Assembly: GCF_029893805.1 (NCBI RefSeq)
Contig: NZ_JARXYP010000002.1
Span: 3,038,001 to 3,102,000, forward strand
Source of the DNA: Streptomyces sp. SAI-135
GTDB lineage: Bacteria > Actinomycetota > Actinomycetes > Streptomycetales > Streptomycetaceae
Reading direction: 5' to 3'
DNA length: 64,000 bases
A program made the translations under genes and the position numbers. Shown in pieces: positions 1 through 7,945 of the stretch (position 1 is the stretch's first letter; each line of letters starts with the position of its first letter). The notes below the pieces were generated by a model. That model worked only from the letters and a program-made list of their open reading frames with translations, was not told the DNA's origin and made no database searches.

Positions 1-47
1 GGGCCGGTGTCGCCGAGTCGTGCGGTGGGGATCGTGCGGTCCGTCAT
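1..47 (-). CDS. Aldo/keto reductase, N-terminal fragment (runs off the window)
   Basis: Only the first 15 codons lie in the window, reading MTDRTIPTARLGDTG. This is the opening usual for actinobacterial NADPH-dependent aldo/keto reductases (a T-x-x-LG-x-TG start before the first barrel strand). The ATG overlaps the stop of the upstream MerR gene in an ATGA junction, so the two genes are probably co-transcribed and translationally coupled. The pairing suggests that the MerR protein senses a reactive carbonyl or similar electrophile and induces the reductase. The family call rests on a very short N-terminus plus context. Confidence 0.55.
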   Translation of the reverse strand, partial: MTDRTIPTARLGDTG

Positions 48-508
48 CCGGCTTTCTCCGATTCGTAGGCGCGACCGGCTTCGGCGTAGAAGCTGATCTT
101 CCGGTCGAGAACGGCGAGCGTGTCCTTGAGTTCCGCGATCCGGGACAGGACGTCCCGGCGGGTCGTCTCCAGGAGCTCGAACCGTTCGGTGAACGTGTGG
201 TCGCCCTCGCGCACCAGTTCCGCGTACCGCACCATGTCGGCGACCGGCATGCCGGTGAGCCGGAGCTTGCCGACGAGGTCGAGCCAGTCGAGGTCGCGGT
301 TGCTGTAGCGGCGCTGGCCGGTGTGCGAGCGGTCGATGTGCGGCATCAGGCCGATGCGCTCGTACCAGCGCAGGGTGTGCGCGGTCAGCCCGGTGAAGGC
401 GACGACCTCGCTGATCGTGTAGCTGTCCTGCCCCACCGGACGCCGGTGGGGGTGCGGCGGGGCCGCGCAGCTGTCGGTCCTGGTACCCGTGGTCTCCATC
501 ACCGTCAT
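44..508 (-). CDS. MerR family transcriptional regulator
   Basis: A 154-aa regulator. The winged-helix MerR DNA-binding domain starts near residue 29 (YTISEVVAFTGLTAHTLRWY), followed by the second helix pair and a C-terminal coiled coil (about 108-140) for dimerisation. MerR proteins untwist promoters with an overlong spacer. Here a 19-bp spacer holding a perfect palindrome lies directly upstream, so autoregulation is expected. The open frame extends further upstream, but the ATG at 508 is preferred because it follows the promoter directly; a second ATG lies at 499. No effector-binding Cys cluster like that of mercury MerR is seen. One Cys (residue 14) lies in the unstructured N-terminus. The next gene, an aldo/keto reductase, overlaps by 4 bp. 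Confidence 0.85.
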   Translation of the reverse strand: MTVMETTGTRTDSCAAPPHPHRRPVGQDSYTISEVVAFTGLTAHTLRWYERIGLMPHIDRSHTGQRRYSNRDLDWLDLVGKLRLTGMPVADMVRYAELVREGDHTFTERFELLETTRRDVLSRIAELKDTLAVLDRKISFYAEAGRAYESEKAG

Positions 509-515
509 GCTCCCA

Positions 516-546
516 ACGCTATGACCTTGGAGTGCACTCCAAGCAA
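516..546 (-). promoter_or_regulatory. MerR-type promoter with palindromic operator
   Basis: Read on the minus strand, TTGCTT (541-546), a 19-bp spacer and TAGCGT (516-521) form a promoter with the long spacer typical of MerR-controlled promoters. The spacer and -35 edge contain the perfect 18-bp palindrome CTTGGAGTGCACTCCAAG (526-543). It resembles the operators of the NmlR/AdhR branch (CTTRRAGT-type half sites). The -10 ends only 7 nt before the ATG at 508, so the transcript may be leaderless or nearly so. Confidence 0.6.
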
Positions 547-641
547 GCGGAACCGGTAAGAAATCGGCAGGACGCCGTCCTGTGGACGGGTACCGGACCC
601 CACGATGATTCTGGAGCTGCGAGCCGCTTAGGCTCGACGGC

Positions 642-1457
642 ATGTCCTTGCAGAGCCTCGCATTGATCGAGAACTGGCCGGTTCCCACCGCTGCGGCGGG
701 GGTGGTCCGGGCCGACGGCACCGTCCTCGGCACCCACGGTCCGTCCGGTCACCGCTTTCCGCTGGCCTCGGTCACCAAGCCGCTCGCCGCGTACGCCGTC
801 CTCGTCGCGTACGAGGAAGGGGCGGTCGAGCTCGACGAGCCGGCCGGGCCGAGCGGCTCGACGGTGCGTCATCTGCTCGCGCACACCTCGGGGCTGGCCT
901 TCGACGAGCACCGGGTCACCGCCCCGCCCGGGGAGCGGCGCCTGTACTCCAACGCCGGCTTCGAGCAGCTCGGCGACCATGTCGCCAAGGCCACGGACAT
1001 CCCGTTCGCCGAGTACCTGCGGCAGGCGGTCCTGGAACCGCTGGGCATGACGTCGACCGGCCTGGAGGGCTCGCCCGCCAAGGACGGTGTGTCCACCGTC
1101 GAGGACCTGCTGCGGTTCGCGGCCGAGGTGCAGGCACCGCGGCTGCTGGACCCGCGTACGGTCGCGGAGGCGATGACCGTCCAGTACCCCGGCACCAAGG
1201 GCGTGCTCCCCGGCTACGGCCACCAGAACCCCAACGACTGGGGCCTCGGCTTCGAGATCCGCGACTCCAAGTCCCCGCACTGGACCGGCTCCTCGTCCTC
1301 ACCGCGCACCTTCGGGCACTTCGGCCAGTCGGGCACGTTCCTGTGGATCGACCCGGACGCGCGGGCGGCCTGCGTGGCCCTGACCGACCGCGCCTTCGGG
1401 CCGTGGGCCGTCGAGGCCTGGCCCGCCTTCACCGACGCCGTGCTCGCCGGTCTCTAG
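642..1457 (+). CDS. Serine hydrolase, beta-lactamase/DD-peptidase fold
   Basis: A 271-aa class C beta-lactamase-like serine hydrolase. The nucleophile motif SVTK is at residues 43-46, YSN at 102-104, and the KTG-equivalent HFGQSGT near 226-232. There is no clear signal peptide, and the protein is shorter than true class C beta-lactamases, so an esterase or peptidase activity in the cytoplasm is more likely than antibiotic resistance. No ribosome site precedes the ATG. TAGGCT at 630-635 could be a -10 that gives a leaderless transcript. The stop overlaps the stop of the convergent pirin gene by 4 bp (CTAG). Confidence 0.8.
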   Translation: MSLQSLALIENWPVPTAAAGVVRADGTVLGTHGPSGHRFPLASVTKPLAAYAVLVAYEEGAVELDEPAGPSGSTVRHLLAHTSGLAFDEHRVTAPPGERRLYSNAGFEQLGDHVAKATDIPFAEYLRQAVLEPLGMTSTGLEGSPAKDGVSTVEDLLRFAAEVQAPRLLDPRTVAEAMTVQYPGTKGVLPGYGHQNPNDWGLGFEIRDSKSPHWTGSSSSPRTFGHFGQSGTFLWIDPDARAACVALTDRAFGPWAVEAWPAFTDAVLAGL

Positions 1458-2107
1458 GACATCTCCCACAGCAGAAGCTCGGCCGGGGTCACCGCCACCG
1501 CGTCCAGTTCCTTCGCGCCGGTGACCCGGGCCGCATCCCCTGGGCCCAGCTCCTCGCCGTCCAGCCGCACGTCACCGCGCACGACATGGACGTAGACGAA
1601 GCGCCCGTCCGGCACCGCCGTGCGCTCCCCCACGGCCAGTCGCCGCACATGGAGCAGCGCGCCCGCCTCCGGGATCGCGTACGGCGTCGAGTCGGCGATC
1701 CCGCGGACGATCTCGTACGACGGCTCGCCGCCGGGCGCCAGGGGGGCCAGCCAGGTCTGCACGAAGGTCAGCGGGGTCTCGCCGTCGTTGCGCTCGACGT
1801 GCCGTACGCCCGCGGCGGCGCTCAGCCGCTGGACGTCACCGGCCCGTACGACCGTCTCGTGCCCGGTGGAGTCACGGTGCGTCAGCTCGCCCTCCACCAC
1901 CCACGTCACGATCTCGGTGTGGCTGTGCGGGTGCTCGTCGAAACCGGCCCCGGGCACCAGCCGCTCCTCGTTGCAGGCGATCAGCGCGCCGAACCGGAGG
2001 TTGTCGGGGTCGTAGTGCGGCCCGAACGAGAAGGCGTGCCACGACTCGATCCCGGTCCCGGGGTCCCCGCCTGGGTAGCGCTCCGCGGCGCGCCGTACGT
2101 CCGTCAC
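1454..2107 (-). CDS. Pirin family protein (YhhW-like bicupin)
   Basis: A 217-aa bicupin. The N-terminal cupin carries the metal-binding set expected of pirins: HAFSFGPHYDPDNLRFG, then HPHSHTEIVTWVVEGELTHRDS with clustered His and Glu ligands, and later a GVRHVERN segment. E. coli YhhW of this family has quercetin 2,3-dioxygenase activity, but the physiological substrate is usually unknown. The C-terminal cupin (about 140-217) lacks ligands, as is normal. The gene is convergent with the serine hydrolase and overlaps its stop codon. Confidence 0.85.
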   Translation of the reverse strand: MTDVRRAAERYPGGDPGTGIESWHAFSFGPHYDPDNLRFGALIACNEERLVPGAGFDEHPHSHTEIVTWVVEGELTHRDSTGHETVVRAGDVQRLSAAAGVRHVERNDGETPLTFVQTWLAPLAPGGEPSYEIVRGIADSTPYAIPEAGALLHVRRLAVGERTAVPDGRFVYVHVVRGDVRLDGEELGPGDAARVTGAKELDAVAVTPAELLLWEMS

Positions 2108-2200
2108 GGGACCACGGTAGTGCCAGGCCGGGCCGCGGGTGGGGCCTCAGCCGGTACCCGGCGGCGCGCACTGACGTCCGGATAAGGCAGTCTTGTCCCC

Positions 2201-3406
2201 GTGCCCGAACCCGAACACCGCAAGTCCGACCCCGCCGCGCCCGGCAACCACGCTCATGCCGCGACCCTGAAGCGGCTGGAGAAGTCGTCCGGGTCTCTCG
2301 CGCAGCAGGCCATCGCGCGCATGGACGAGACGCTGCCGTGGTACCGGGCCATGCCCCCGGAGAACCGTTCCTGGATCGGGCTGGTCGCCCAGGCCGGCAT
2401 CGCGGCCTTCACCGAGTGGTTCCGGCATCCGGACGCCCCGCAGGCCATCTCCACCGATGTGTTCGGCACCGCACCCCGTGAGCTGACCCGGGCCATCACC
2501 CTGCGCCAGACCGTGGAGATGGTGCGCACCACCATCGAGGTCATGGAGAGCGCGATCGACGAGGTCGCCGCCCCCGGCGACGAGTCCGTGCTGCGCGAGG
2601 CCCTGCTCGTGTACGCCCGCGAGATCGCCTTCGCCACCGCGCAGGTCTACGCCCAGGCCGCCGAGGCACGCGGTGCCTGGGACGCCCGCCTGGAGTCGCT
2701 CGTCGTGAACGCCGTGCTCAGCGGTGAGGCCGACGAGGGGGCCGTGAGCCGGGCCGCCGCGCTGGGCTGGAACGCCCCCGAGCACGTGTGCGTGGTTCTC
2801 GGCACCGCCCCCGACGGTGACTCGGAGCTGACGGTCGAGGCCATCCGGCGGGCCGCCCGGCACGCCAAGCTCCAGGTGCTGACCGGGGTGCTCGGGGCCC
2901 GGCTCGTCGTGATCGCGGGCGGCAGCGACAACCCGCTCGCCGTGGCCAAGTCGCTGATCGGGCCCTACGCGGCCGGACCGGTGGTCGCCGGGCCCGTGGT
3001 CCCCGATCTGCTGGCCGCGACCCGGTCCGCGCAGGCGGCCGCCGCCGGGCTCAAGGCGTGTTCCGCCTGGCAGGACGCCCCGCGCCCGGTCCTGGCGGAC
3101 GACCTGCTTCCGGAACGCGCGATGGCCGGTGATCCCAGTGCGCGCGAGCAGTTGGTGGAGGAGATCTACAGACCGCTGGAGGAGGCCGGTTCCGCGCTCC
3201 TGGAGACGCTCTCCGTCTACCTCGAACAGGCGTCCAGTCTGGAGGGCGCGGCCCGGATGCTCTTCGTGCATCCGAACACCGTGCGCTACCGGCTCCGACG
3301 TGTGACTGACGTCACCGGCTGGTCACCCTCCGATGTGCGGTCGGCGTTCACCTTGCGGATCGCGCTCATCCTGGGGCGTCTGGCCGACGGAGATCTCCAG
3401 CCCTAG
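2201..3406 (+). CDS. fasR: FasR, activator of fatty acid synthesis (PucR/CdaR-type)
   Basis: A 401-aa regulator directly upstream of fabD. It ends in a PucR-type helix-turn-helix (about 353-370, MLFVHPNTVRYRLRRV) preceded by a GGDEF-like/CdaR middle region. Position, length and sequence match the FasR protein described in Streptomyces coelicolor, which activates the fabD-fabH-acpP-fabF operon and so sets the malonyl-CoA supply to lipid synthesis. The start is a GTG. The frame is open for its full length. The 83 bp between fasR and fabD contain an inverted repeat that could be its target. Confidence 0.92.
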   Translation: MPEPEHRKSDPAAPGNHAHAATLKRLEKSSGSLAQQAIARMDETLPWYRAMPPENRSWIGLVAQAGIAAFTEWFRHPDAPQAISTDVFGTAPRELTRAITLRQTVEMVRTTIEVMESAIDEVAAPGDESVLREALLVYAREIAFATAQVYAQAAEARGAWDARLESLVVNAVLSGEADEGAVSRAAALGWNAPEHVCVVLGTAPDGDSELTVEAIRRAARHAKLQVLTGVLGARLVVIAGGSDNPLAVAKSLIGPYAAGPVVAGPVVPDLLAATRSAQAAAAGLKACSAWQDAPRPVLADDLLPERAMAGDPSAREQLVEEIYRPLEEAGSALLETLSVYLEQASSLEGAARMLFVHPNTVRYRLRRVTDVTGWSPSDVRSAFTLRIALILGRLADGDLQP

Positions 3407-3408
3407 GC

Positions 3409-3429
3409 TTTTGTCGGGGGCCCACAAAA
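3409..3429 (+). promoter_or_regulatory. Candidate FasR binding site upstream of fabD
   Basis: An inverted repeat TTTTGT-N9-ACAAAA starts 2 bp after the fasR stop codon and lies about 65 bp ahead of the fabD start. It is notably AT-rich at the arms within a GC-rich background. FasR is known to act at the fabD promoter in Streptomyces. Assigning this repeat as its site is inference from position and symmetry. Confidence 0.55.
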
Positions 3430-3495
3430 CCCCCTCCTGTTCTTCGTCCCTGTCCCCACGGGCGGCTTGGGCCGCCCTCAAGAGAGAGTGTGAGA

Positions 3496-4419
3496 GTGCT
3501 CGTACTCGTCGCTCCCGGCCAGGGCGCCCAGACGCCCGGCTTCCTGACTCCCTGGCTCGAACTCCCCGGTGCCGCGGACCGCGTCGCCGCGTGGTCCGAC
3601 GCCATCGGCCTGGACCTCGTCCACTACGGCACGCAGGCCGACGCGGACGCCATCCGCGACACCTCCGTGGCCCAGCCGCTGCTGGTCGCGGCCGGGATCC
3701 TGTCCGCCGCGGCACTCGGTGACATGGCCACGATCGTCCCGGGCGCCGTCGCCGGGCACAGCGTCGGTGAGATCACCGCCGCGGCCTTCGCGGGCGTGCT
3801 GGACGACTCCGCCGCCCTCACCCTCGTCCGCAAGCGGGGTCTGGCCATGGCCGACGCCGCCGCGATCACCGAGACCGGCATGTCGGCGCTGCTCGGCGGG
3901 GACCCCGAGGTCACCGTCCCGCACCTGGAGAAGCTGGGCCTGACGCCGGCGAACGTCAACGGCGCCGGGCAGATCGTCGCCGCGGGCACGCTGGAGCAGC
4001 TCGCCGTGCTGAACGACGACAAGCCCGAGGGCGTCCGCAAGGTCGTCCCGCTGAAGGTCGCCGGCGCCTTCCACACGCACCACATGGCCCCCGCGGTCGA
4101 CGCGCTGGCCAAGGCCGCCGCCGATCTGACGCCGGCCGACCCGAAGGTCACCTACGTCTCGAACAAGGACGGGCAGGCCGTCGCCACCGGCGCCGAGGTG
4201 CTGGAGCGGCTGGTCGGCCAGGTCGCCAACCCGGTCCGCTGGGACCTGTGCATGGAGACCTTCAAGGAGCTCGGCGCCACCGCGTTCATCGAGGTCTCCC
4301 CCGGCGGCACGCTGGTCGGCCTCGCCAAGCGCGCGCTGCCCGGTGTGAAGACGCTCGCGCTCAAGACCCCGGACGACCTCGACGCTGCTCGCGAGCTCAT
4401 CGCCGAGCACAGTGCCTGA
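3496..4419 (+). CDS. fabD: Malonyl-CoA:ACP transacylase FabD
   Basis: A 307-aa enzyme that moves malonyl from CoA to the acyl carrier protein, supplying extender units to fatty acid synthesis and often to type II polyketide synthases. It shows the GHSVG nucleophile elbow (Ser89) and the catalytic His of the AFHTHHM segment (His193). GTG at 3496 is chosen because AGAGAG sits about 7 nt upstream. The in-frame GTG at 3490 is too close to that site. First gene of fabD-fabH-acpP-fabF, with fabH starting 16 bp downstream. Confidence 0.95.
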   Translation: MLVLVAPGQGAQTPGFLTPWLELPGAADRVAAWSDAIGLDLVHYGTQADADAIRDTSVAQPLLVAAGILSAAALGDMATIVPGAVAGHSVGEITAAAFAGVLDDSAALTLVRKRGLAMADAAAITETGMSALLGGDPEVTVPHLEKLGLTPANVNGAGQIVAAGTLEQLAVLNDDKPEGVRKVVPLKVAGAFHTHHMAPAVDALAKAAADLTPADPKVTYVSNKDGQAVATGAEVLERLVGQVANPVRWDLCMETFKELGATAFIEVSPGGTLVGLAKRALPGVKTLALKTPDDLDAARELIAEHSA

Positions 4420-4435
4420 GAAGGAGCACGAGAGC

Positions 4436-5434
4436 ATGTCGAAGATCAAGCCCAGCAAGGGCGCCCCGTATGCGCGCATCCTCGGTGTCGGCGGCTACCG
4501 CCCGACCCGGGTCGTGCCGAACGAGGTGATCCTCGAGACGATCGACTCGTCCGACGAGTGGATCCGCTCGCGCTCCGGCATCCAGACCCGGCACTGGGCG
4601 AACGACGAGGAGACCGTCGCCGCCATGTCGATCGAGGCGTCCGGCAAGGCCATCGCCGACGCCGGGATCTCCGCCGAGCAGATCGGCGGTGTGATCGTCT
4701 CGACCGTCTCGCACTTCAAGCAGACCCCGGCCGTGGCGACCGAGATCGCCGACAAGCTGGGCACGGACAAGGCCGCCGCGTTCGACATCTCGGCGGGCTG
4801 CGCGGGCTTCGGCTACGGCCTGACCCTCGCCAAGGGCATGATCGTCGAGGGCTCCGCGGAGTACGTACTCGTCATCGGCGTGGAGCGGCTGTCCGACCTG
4901 ACCGACCTGGAGGACCGTGCCACGGCCTTCCTGTTCGGCGACGGGGCCGGCGCGGTCGTCGTGGGCCCCTCCCAGGAGCCGGCCATCGGCCCCACGGTCT
5001 GGGGCTCCGAGGGCGACAAGTCCGAGACGATCAAGCAGACCGTGGCGTGGAACGAGTACGACAGCTCCACGGACAAGTTCCCCGCGATCACGCAGGAGGG
5101 CCAGGCGGTGTTCCGCTGGGCCGTGTTCGAGATGGCGAAGGTCGCCCAGCAGGCGCTGGACGCGGCCGGGATCACCCCGAGCGACCTGGACGTCTTCATT
5201 CCCCACCAGGCCAACGAGCGGATCATCGACTCGATGGTGAAGACGCTGAAGCTGCCGGAGCACGTCACGGTCGCGCGGGACGTGCGCACCACCGGCAACA
5301 CCTCGGCCGCCTCGATCCCGCTCGCGATGGAGCGGCTCCTGGCGACCGGCGAGGCGAAGAGCGGCGACACCGCGCTCGTCATCGGATTCGGGGCGGGTCT
5401 CGTCTACGCCGCCACTGTCGTTACCCTCCCCTAG
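4436..5434 (+). CDS. fabH: 3-oxoacyl-ACP synthase III FabH
   Basis: A 332-aa ketosynthase III that starts each fatty acid by condensing an acyl-CoA primer with malonyl-ACP. Catalytic Cys122 (SAGCAGFGY), His257 (PHQAN) and Asn288 (GNTS) are all present. Streptomyces FabH enzymes accept branched primers such as isobutyryl-CoA, which explains the branched membrane lipids of the genus. The start at 4436 has AAGGAG 9 nt upstream. An upstream in-frame ATG at 4412 would overlap fabD and is rejected. Confidence 0.96.
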   Translation: MSKIKPSKGAPYARILGVGGYRPTRVVPNEVILETIDSSDEWIRSRSGIQTRHWANDEETVAAMSIEASGKAIADAGISAEQIGGVIVSTVSHFKQTPAVATEIADKLGTDKAAAFDISAGCAGFGYGLTLAKGMIVEGSAEYVLVIGVERLSDLTDLEDRATAFLFGDGAGAVVVGPSQEPAIGPTVWGSEGDKSETIKQTVAWNEYDSSTDKFPAITQEGQAVFRWAVFEMAKVAQQALDAAGITPSDLDVFIPHQANERIIDSMVKTLKLPEHVTVARDVRTTGNTSAASIPLAMERLLATGEAKSGDTALVIGFGAGLVYAATVVTLP

Positions 5435-5512
5435 GCACTCCGTGCCGGATCAACCGGTCCGGGACGGGAAGCACTGCCAACCCTCTGGATAAGAAAACGA
5501 AGGAGCGCCACC

Positions 5513-5761
5513 ATGGCCGCCACTCAGGAAGAGATCGTCGCCGGTCTCGCCGACATCGTGAACGAGATCGCCGGCATCCCGGTTGAGGACGTCCAGCTGG
5601 ACAAGTCCTTCACCGACGACCTGGACGTCGACTCGCTGTCCATGGTCGAGGTCGTCGTCGCCGCCGAAGAGCGCTTCGACGTCAAGATCCCCGACGACGA
5701 CGTCAAGAACCTCAAGACGGTCGGCGACGCGACCGACTACATCCTCAAGCACCAGGCCTGA
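5513..5761 (+). CDS. acpP: Acyl carrier protein AcpP
   Basis: An 82-aa acidic four-helix protein carrying the phosphopantetheine attachment motif DSL at residues 40-42 (Ser41), the fatty-acid-type acyl carrier of the operon. The ribosome site AAGGAG is well placed 8 nt before the ATG. It is separated from fabH by 78 bp and from fabF by 101 bp, larger gaps than elsewhere in the operon. A hairpin follows the stop codon, consistent with ACP needing more transcript than its neighbours. Confidence 0.97.
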   Translation: MAATQEEIVAGLADIVNEIAGIPVEDVQLDKSFTDDLDVDSLSMVEVVVAAEERFDVKIPDDDVKNLKTVGDATDYILKHQA

Positions 5762-5768
5762 GTCTCCC

Positions 5769-5786
5769 GGGCTCCTCGCGGAGCCC
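5769..5786 (+). terminator. Hairpin after acpP (possible partial terminator)
   Basis: GGGCTCC, a 4-nt TCGC loop and GGAGCCC form a 7-bp perfect stem 7 bp after the acpP stop. It has no U-tract. It may stabilise the acpP 3' end or attenuate read-through into fabF. Confidence 0.4.
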
Positions 5787-5862
5787 TCCAGGCCGGACGT
5801 GCCGGCCCCGCCACCCGGCGGTGGCGCCGCTTAATCCTCGTAACGTTGGAGAAAGATTTCCC

Positions 5863-7143
5863 GTGAGCCCGACCAATCGCACCGTGGTCGTCACCGGTAT
5901 CGGCGCAACCACACCGCTGGGTGGCGACGCAGCCTCTACCTGGGAGGGTCTGGTCGCCGGCAAGTCCGGCGTCAAGCCCCTTGAGCAGGAGTGGGCCGCC
6001 GAGCAGGCGGTCCGTATCGCCGCGCAGATCGCGGTGGAGCCGACCGAGGTCATCCCGCGGCCGCAGGCCCGCCGGCTGGACCGCTCCGCGCAGTTCGCGC
6101 TGATCGCGGCCAAGGAGGCGTGGGCCGACGCCGGTTTCGAGGGCAAGGCCGGTGAGGACGGCTCGGTCGGCGAGGTCGACCCGGACCGTCTCGGCGCCGT
6201 CATCGCCTCCGGCATCGGTGGCGTGACGACCCTGCTCGACCAGTACGACGTGCTCAAGGAGAAGGGCGTCCGCCGCGTCTCCCCGCACACCGTGCCGATG
6301 CTGATGCCCAACAGCCCGTCCGCCAACGTGGGTCTGCTCGTCGGCGCCCGCGCGGGTGTGCACACCCCGGTCTCCGCCTGCGCCTCGGGCGCCGAGGCCA
6401 TCGGCTACGCCATCGAGATGATCCGTACCGGCCGCGCCGACATCGTCGTCGCCGGTGGTACGGAGGCGGCGATCCACCCGCTGCCCATCGCCGCGTTCGG
6501 CAACATGATGGCGATGTCCAAGAACAACGAGAACCCCGAGGGCGCCTCGCGCCCCTACGACGTAGCCCGGGACGGCTTCGTCCTCGGTGAGGGTGCCGGT
6601 GTCGTCGTCCTGGAGTCCGCCGAGCACGCCGCCAAGCGCGGGGCGCGGGTGTACGCCGAGGCGGTCGGGCAGGGCATCTCCGCCGACGCCCACGACATCG
6701 TGCAGCCGGAGCCCGAGGGCCGCGGCATCTCGCACGCGCTGCAGAACCTGCTGGACAGCACTGGCCTGGACCCGGCGGAGGTCGTGCACGTCAACGCGCA
6801 CGCCACGTCGACGCCGGCCGGTGACATCGCCGAGCTCAAGGCGCTGCGCAAGGTCTTCGGCGACGAGGCCGACCACATCGCCGTGTCCGCCACCAAGTCG
6901 ATGACCGGTCACCTGCTGGGCGGCGCGGGCGGCGTGGAGACGGTCGCGACCGTCCTCGCCCTCTACCACCGGGTGGCTCCGCCGACCATCAACGTCGAGA
7001 ACCTCGACCCGGAGGCGGAGGCCAACGCCGACGTCGTCCGCGGTGAGGCGCGCAAGCTGCCCGTGGAGGGCCGTATCGCCGCGCTGAACGACTCGTTCGG
7101 GTTCGGCGGGCACAACGTCGTCCTGGCGTTCCGTACCGTCTGA
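5863..7143 (+). CDS. fabF: 3-oxoacyl-ACP synthase II FabF
   Basis: A 426-aa elongating ketosynthase. The catalytic triad is intact: Cys173 (SACASGAEA), His313 (NAHATSTP) and His350 (KSMTGH), with Lys345 before it. The start GTG at 5863 follows GGAGAAAG. The open frame continues upstream to 5821 but without a ribosome site. Last gene of the fab operon, ended by a strong bidirectional hairpin. Confidence 0.95.
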   Translation: MSPTNRTVVVTGIGATTPLGGDAASTWEGLVAGKSGVKPLEQEWAAEQAVRIAAQIAVEPTEVIPRPQARRLDRSAQFALIAAKEAWADAGFEGKAGEDGSVGEVDPDRLGAVIASGIGGVTTLLDQYDVLKEKGVRRVSPHTVPMLMPNSPSANVGLLVGARAGVHTPVSACASGAEAIGYAIEMIRTGRADIVVAGGTEAAIHPLPIAAFGNMMAMSKNNENPEGASRPYDVARDGFVLGEGAGVVVLESAEHAAKRGARVYAEAVGQGISADAHDIVQPEPEGRGISHALQNLLDSTGLDPAEVVHVNAHATSTPAGDIAELKALRKVFGDEADHIAVSATKSMTGHLLGGAGGVETVATVLALYHRVAPPTINVENLDPEAEANADVVRGEARKLPVEGRIAALNDSFGFGGHNVVLAFRTV

Positions 7144-7151
7144 GAACGTGT

Positions 7152-7187
7152 GTGAAGGGCCCCCACCGAGCGGTGGGGGCCCTTCAC
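7152..7187. terminator. Bidirectional terminator between fabF and the DUF3145 gene
   Basis: GTGAAGGGCCCCCACCG (7152-7168) pairs perfectly over 17 bp with 7171-7187 around a 2-nt AG centre. It lies between the stop codons of two convergent genes, so it can serve both. Confidence 0.85.
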
Positions 7188-7200
7188 GCGTACGGAAGAC

Positions 7201-7695
7201 CTACACCACCTGGTGCAGCCAGCGCACCGGGGCGCCCTCGCCGGCGTACCGGAAGGGCTCCAACTCGTCGTCCCAGGGCTTGCCGAGGAGCTTCGCCAGC
7301 TCGGCCTCCAGGTCCGTCTCCCCCCGCTGCGAACGCGTCAGCGCCGCGCGCAGCCGGTCCTCCGGGATCAGGATGTCGCCGTGGATGCCGGTGACGGCGT
7401 GGAAGATGCCGAGCTCGGGCGTGCAGCTGTAACGCTCGCCCTCGGCGGTGGCGCAGGGCTCGGCCGTGACCTCGAAGCGCAGCAGATGCCAGCCTCTGAG
7501 GGCGGAGGCGAGCTTGGACGCCGTGCCCGCCTCGCCCTTCCAGGAGAACTCCGAGCGCCAGGTGCCCGGCGCGGCCGGCTGCCGGATCCAGTCGAGGTTG
7601 ACGCGCGTGCCGAGCACCCCGGCGACGGCCCACTCGACGTGCGGGCACAGCGCGCGCGGCGCGGAGTGCACGTACAGAACTCCACGTGTCGTCAC
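7201..7695 (-). CDS. DUF3145 family protein
   Basis: A 164-aa conserved actinobacterial protein of unknown function, opening MTTRGVLYVHSAPRALCPHVEW. In Streptomyces genomes this family characteristically lies convergent with fabF, as here. It is probably cytoplasmic: no signal peptide or membrane segment, a mixed alpha/beta composition, Cys residues at about 17 and 80. The conserved neighbourhood hints at a role near lipid metabolism, but nothing in the sequence shows a catalytic motif. Confidence 0.85.
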   Translation of the reverse strand: MTTRGVLYVHSAPRALCPHVEWAVAGVLGTRVNLDWIRQPAAPGTWRSEFSWKGEAGTASKLASALRGWHLLRFEVTAEPCATAEGERYSCTPELGIFHAVTGIHGDILIPEDRLRAALTRSQRGETDLEAELAKLLGKPWDDELEPFRYAGEGAPVRWLHQVV

Positions 7696-7945
7696 CGGGA
7701 CCTCCGGGCAGAGCGGGACAAGTCTTGCTGGCTGGCACGGCGGCGATGGCAGGCAGCCGCGTTGATGGCGAGGCTACCGTGCGGCGGCGCAAGGAGTGTG
7801 ACGTACCGTCGGTCCCGGTGCCCCGAAACGCCCGCCATTCACCCGGCAGGACGCTAGTACGGGTGCCGATCGTTCCCTCGGGCGCCTCGGGAACTCCCGT
7901 GCGTTGTTATGAGAGGACCACCATTTCACGAGGGGAACACCACGG

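Noticed and set aside
642..1457. Antibiotic-resistance beta-lactamase
   Set aside because: No signal peptide and family VIII esterase/peptidase-like motifs; the same holds for 19598-20749.
2147..3271. Long minus-strand open frame opposite fasR
   Set aside because: Shadow of a high-GC gene: repetitive Arg/Gly/His composition and no ribosome site, while the opposite strand encodes a clear regulator.
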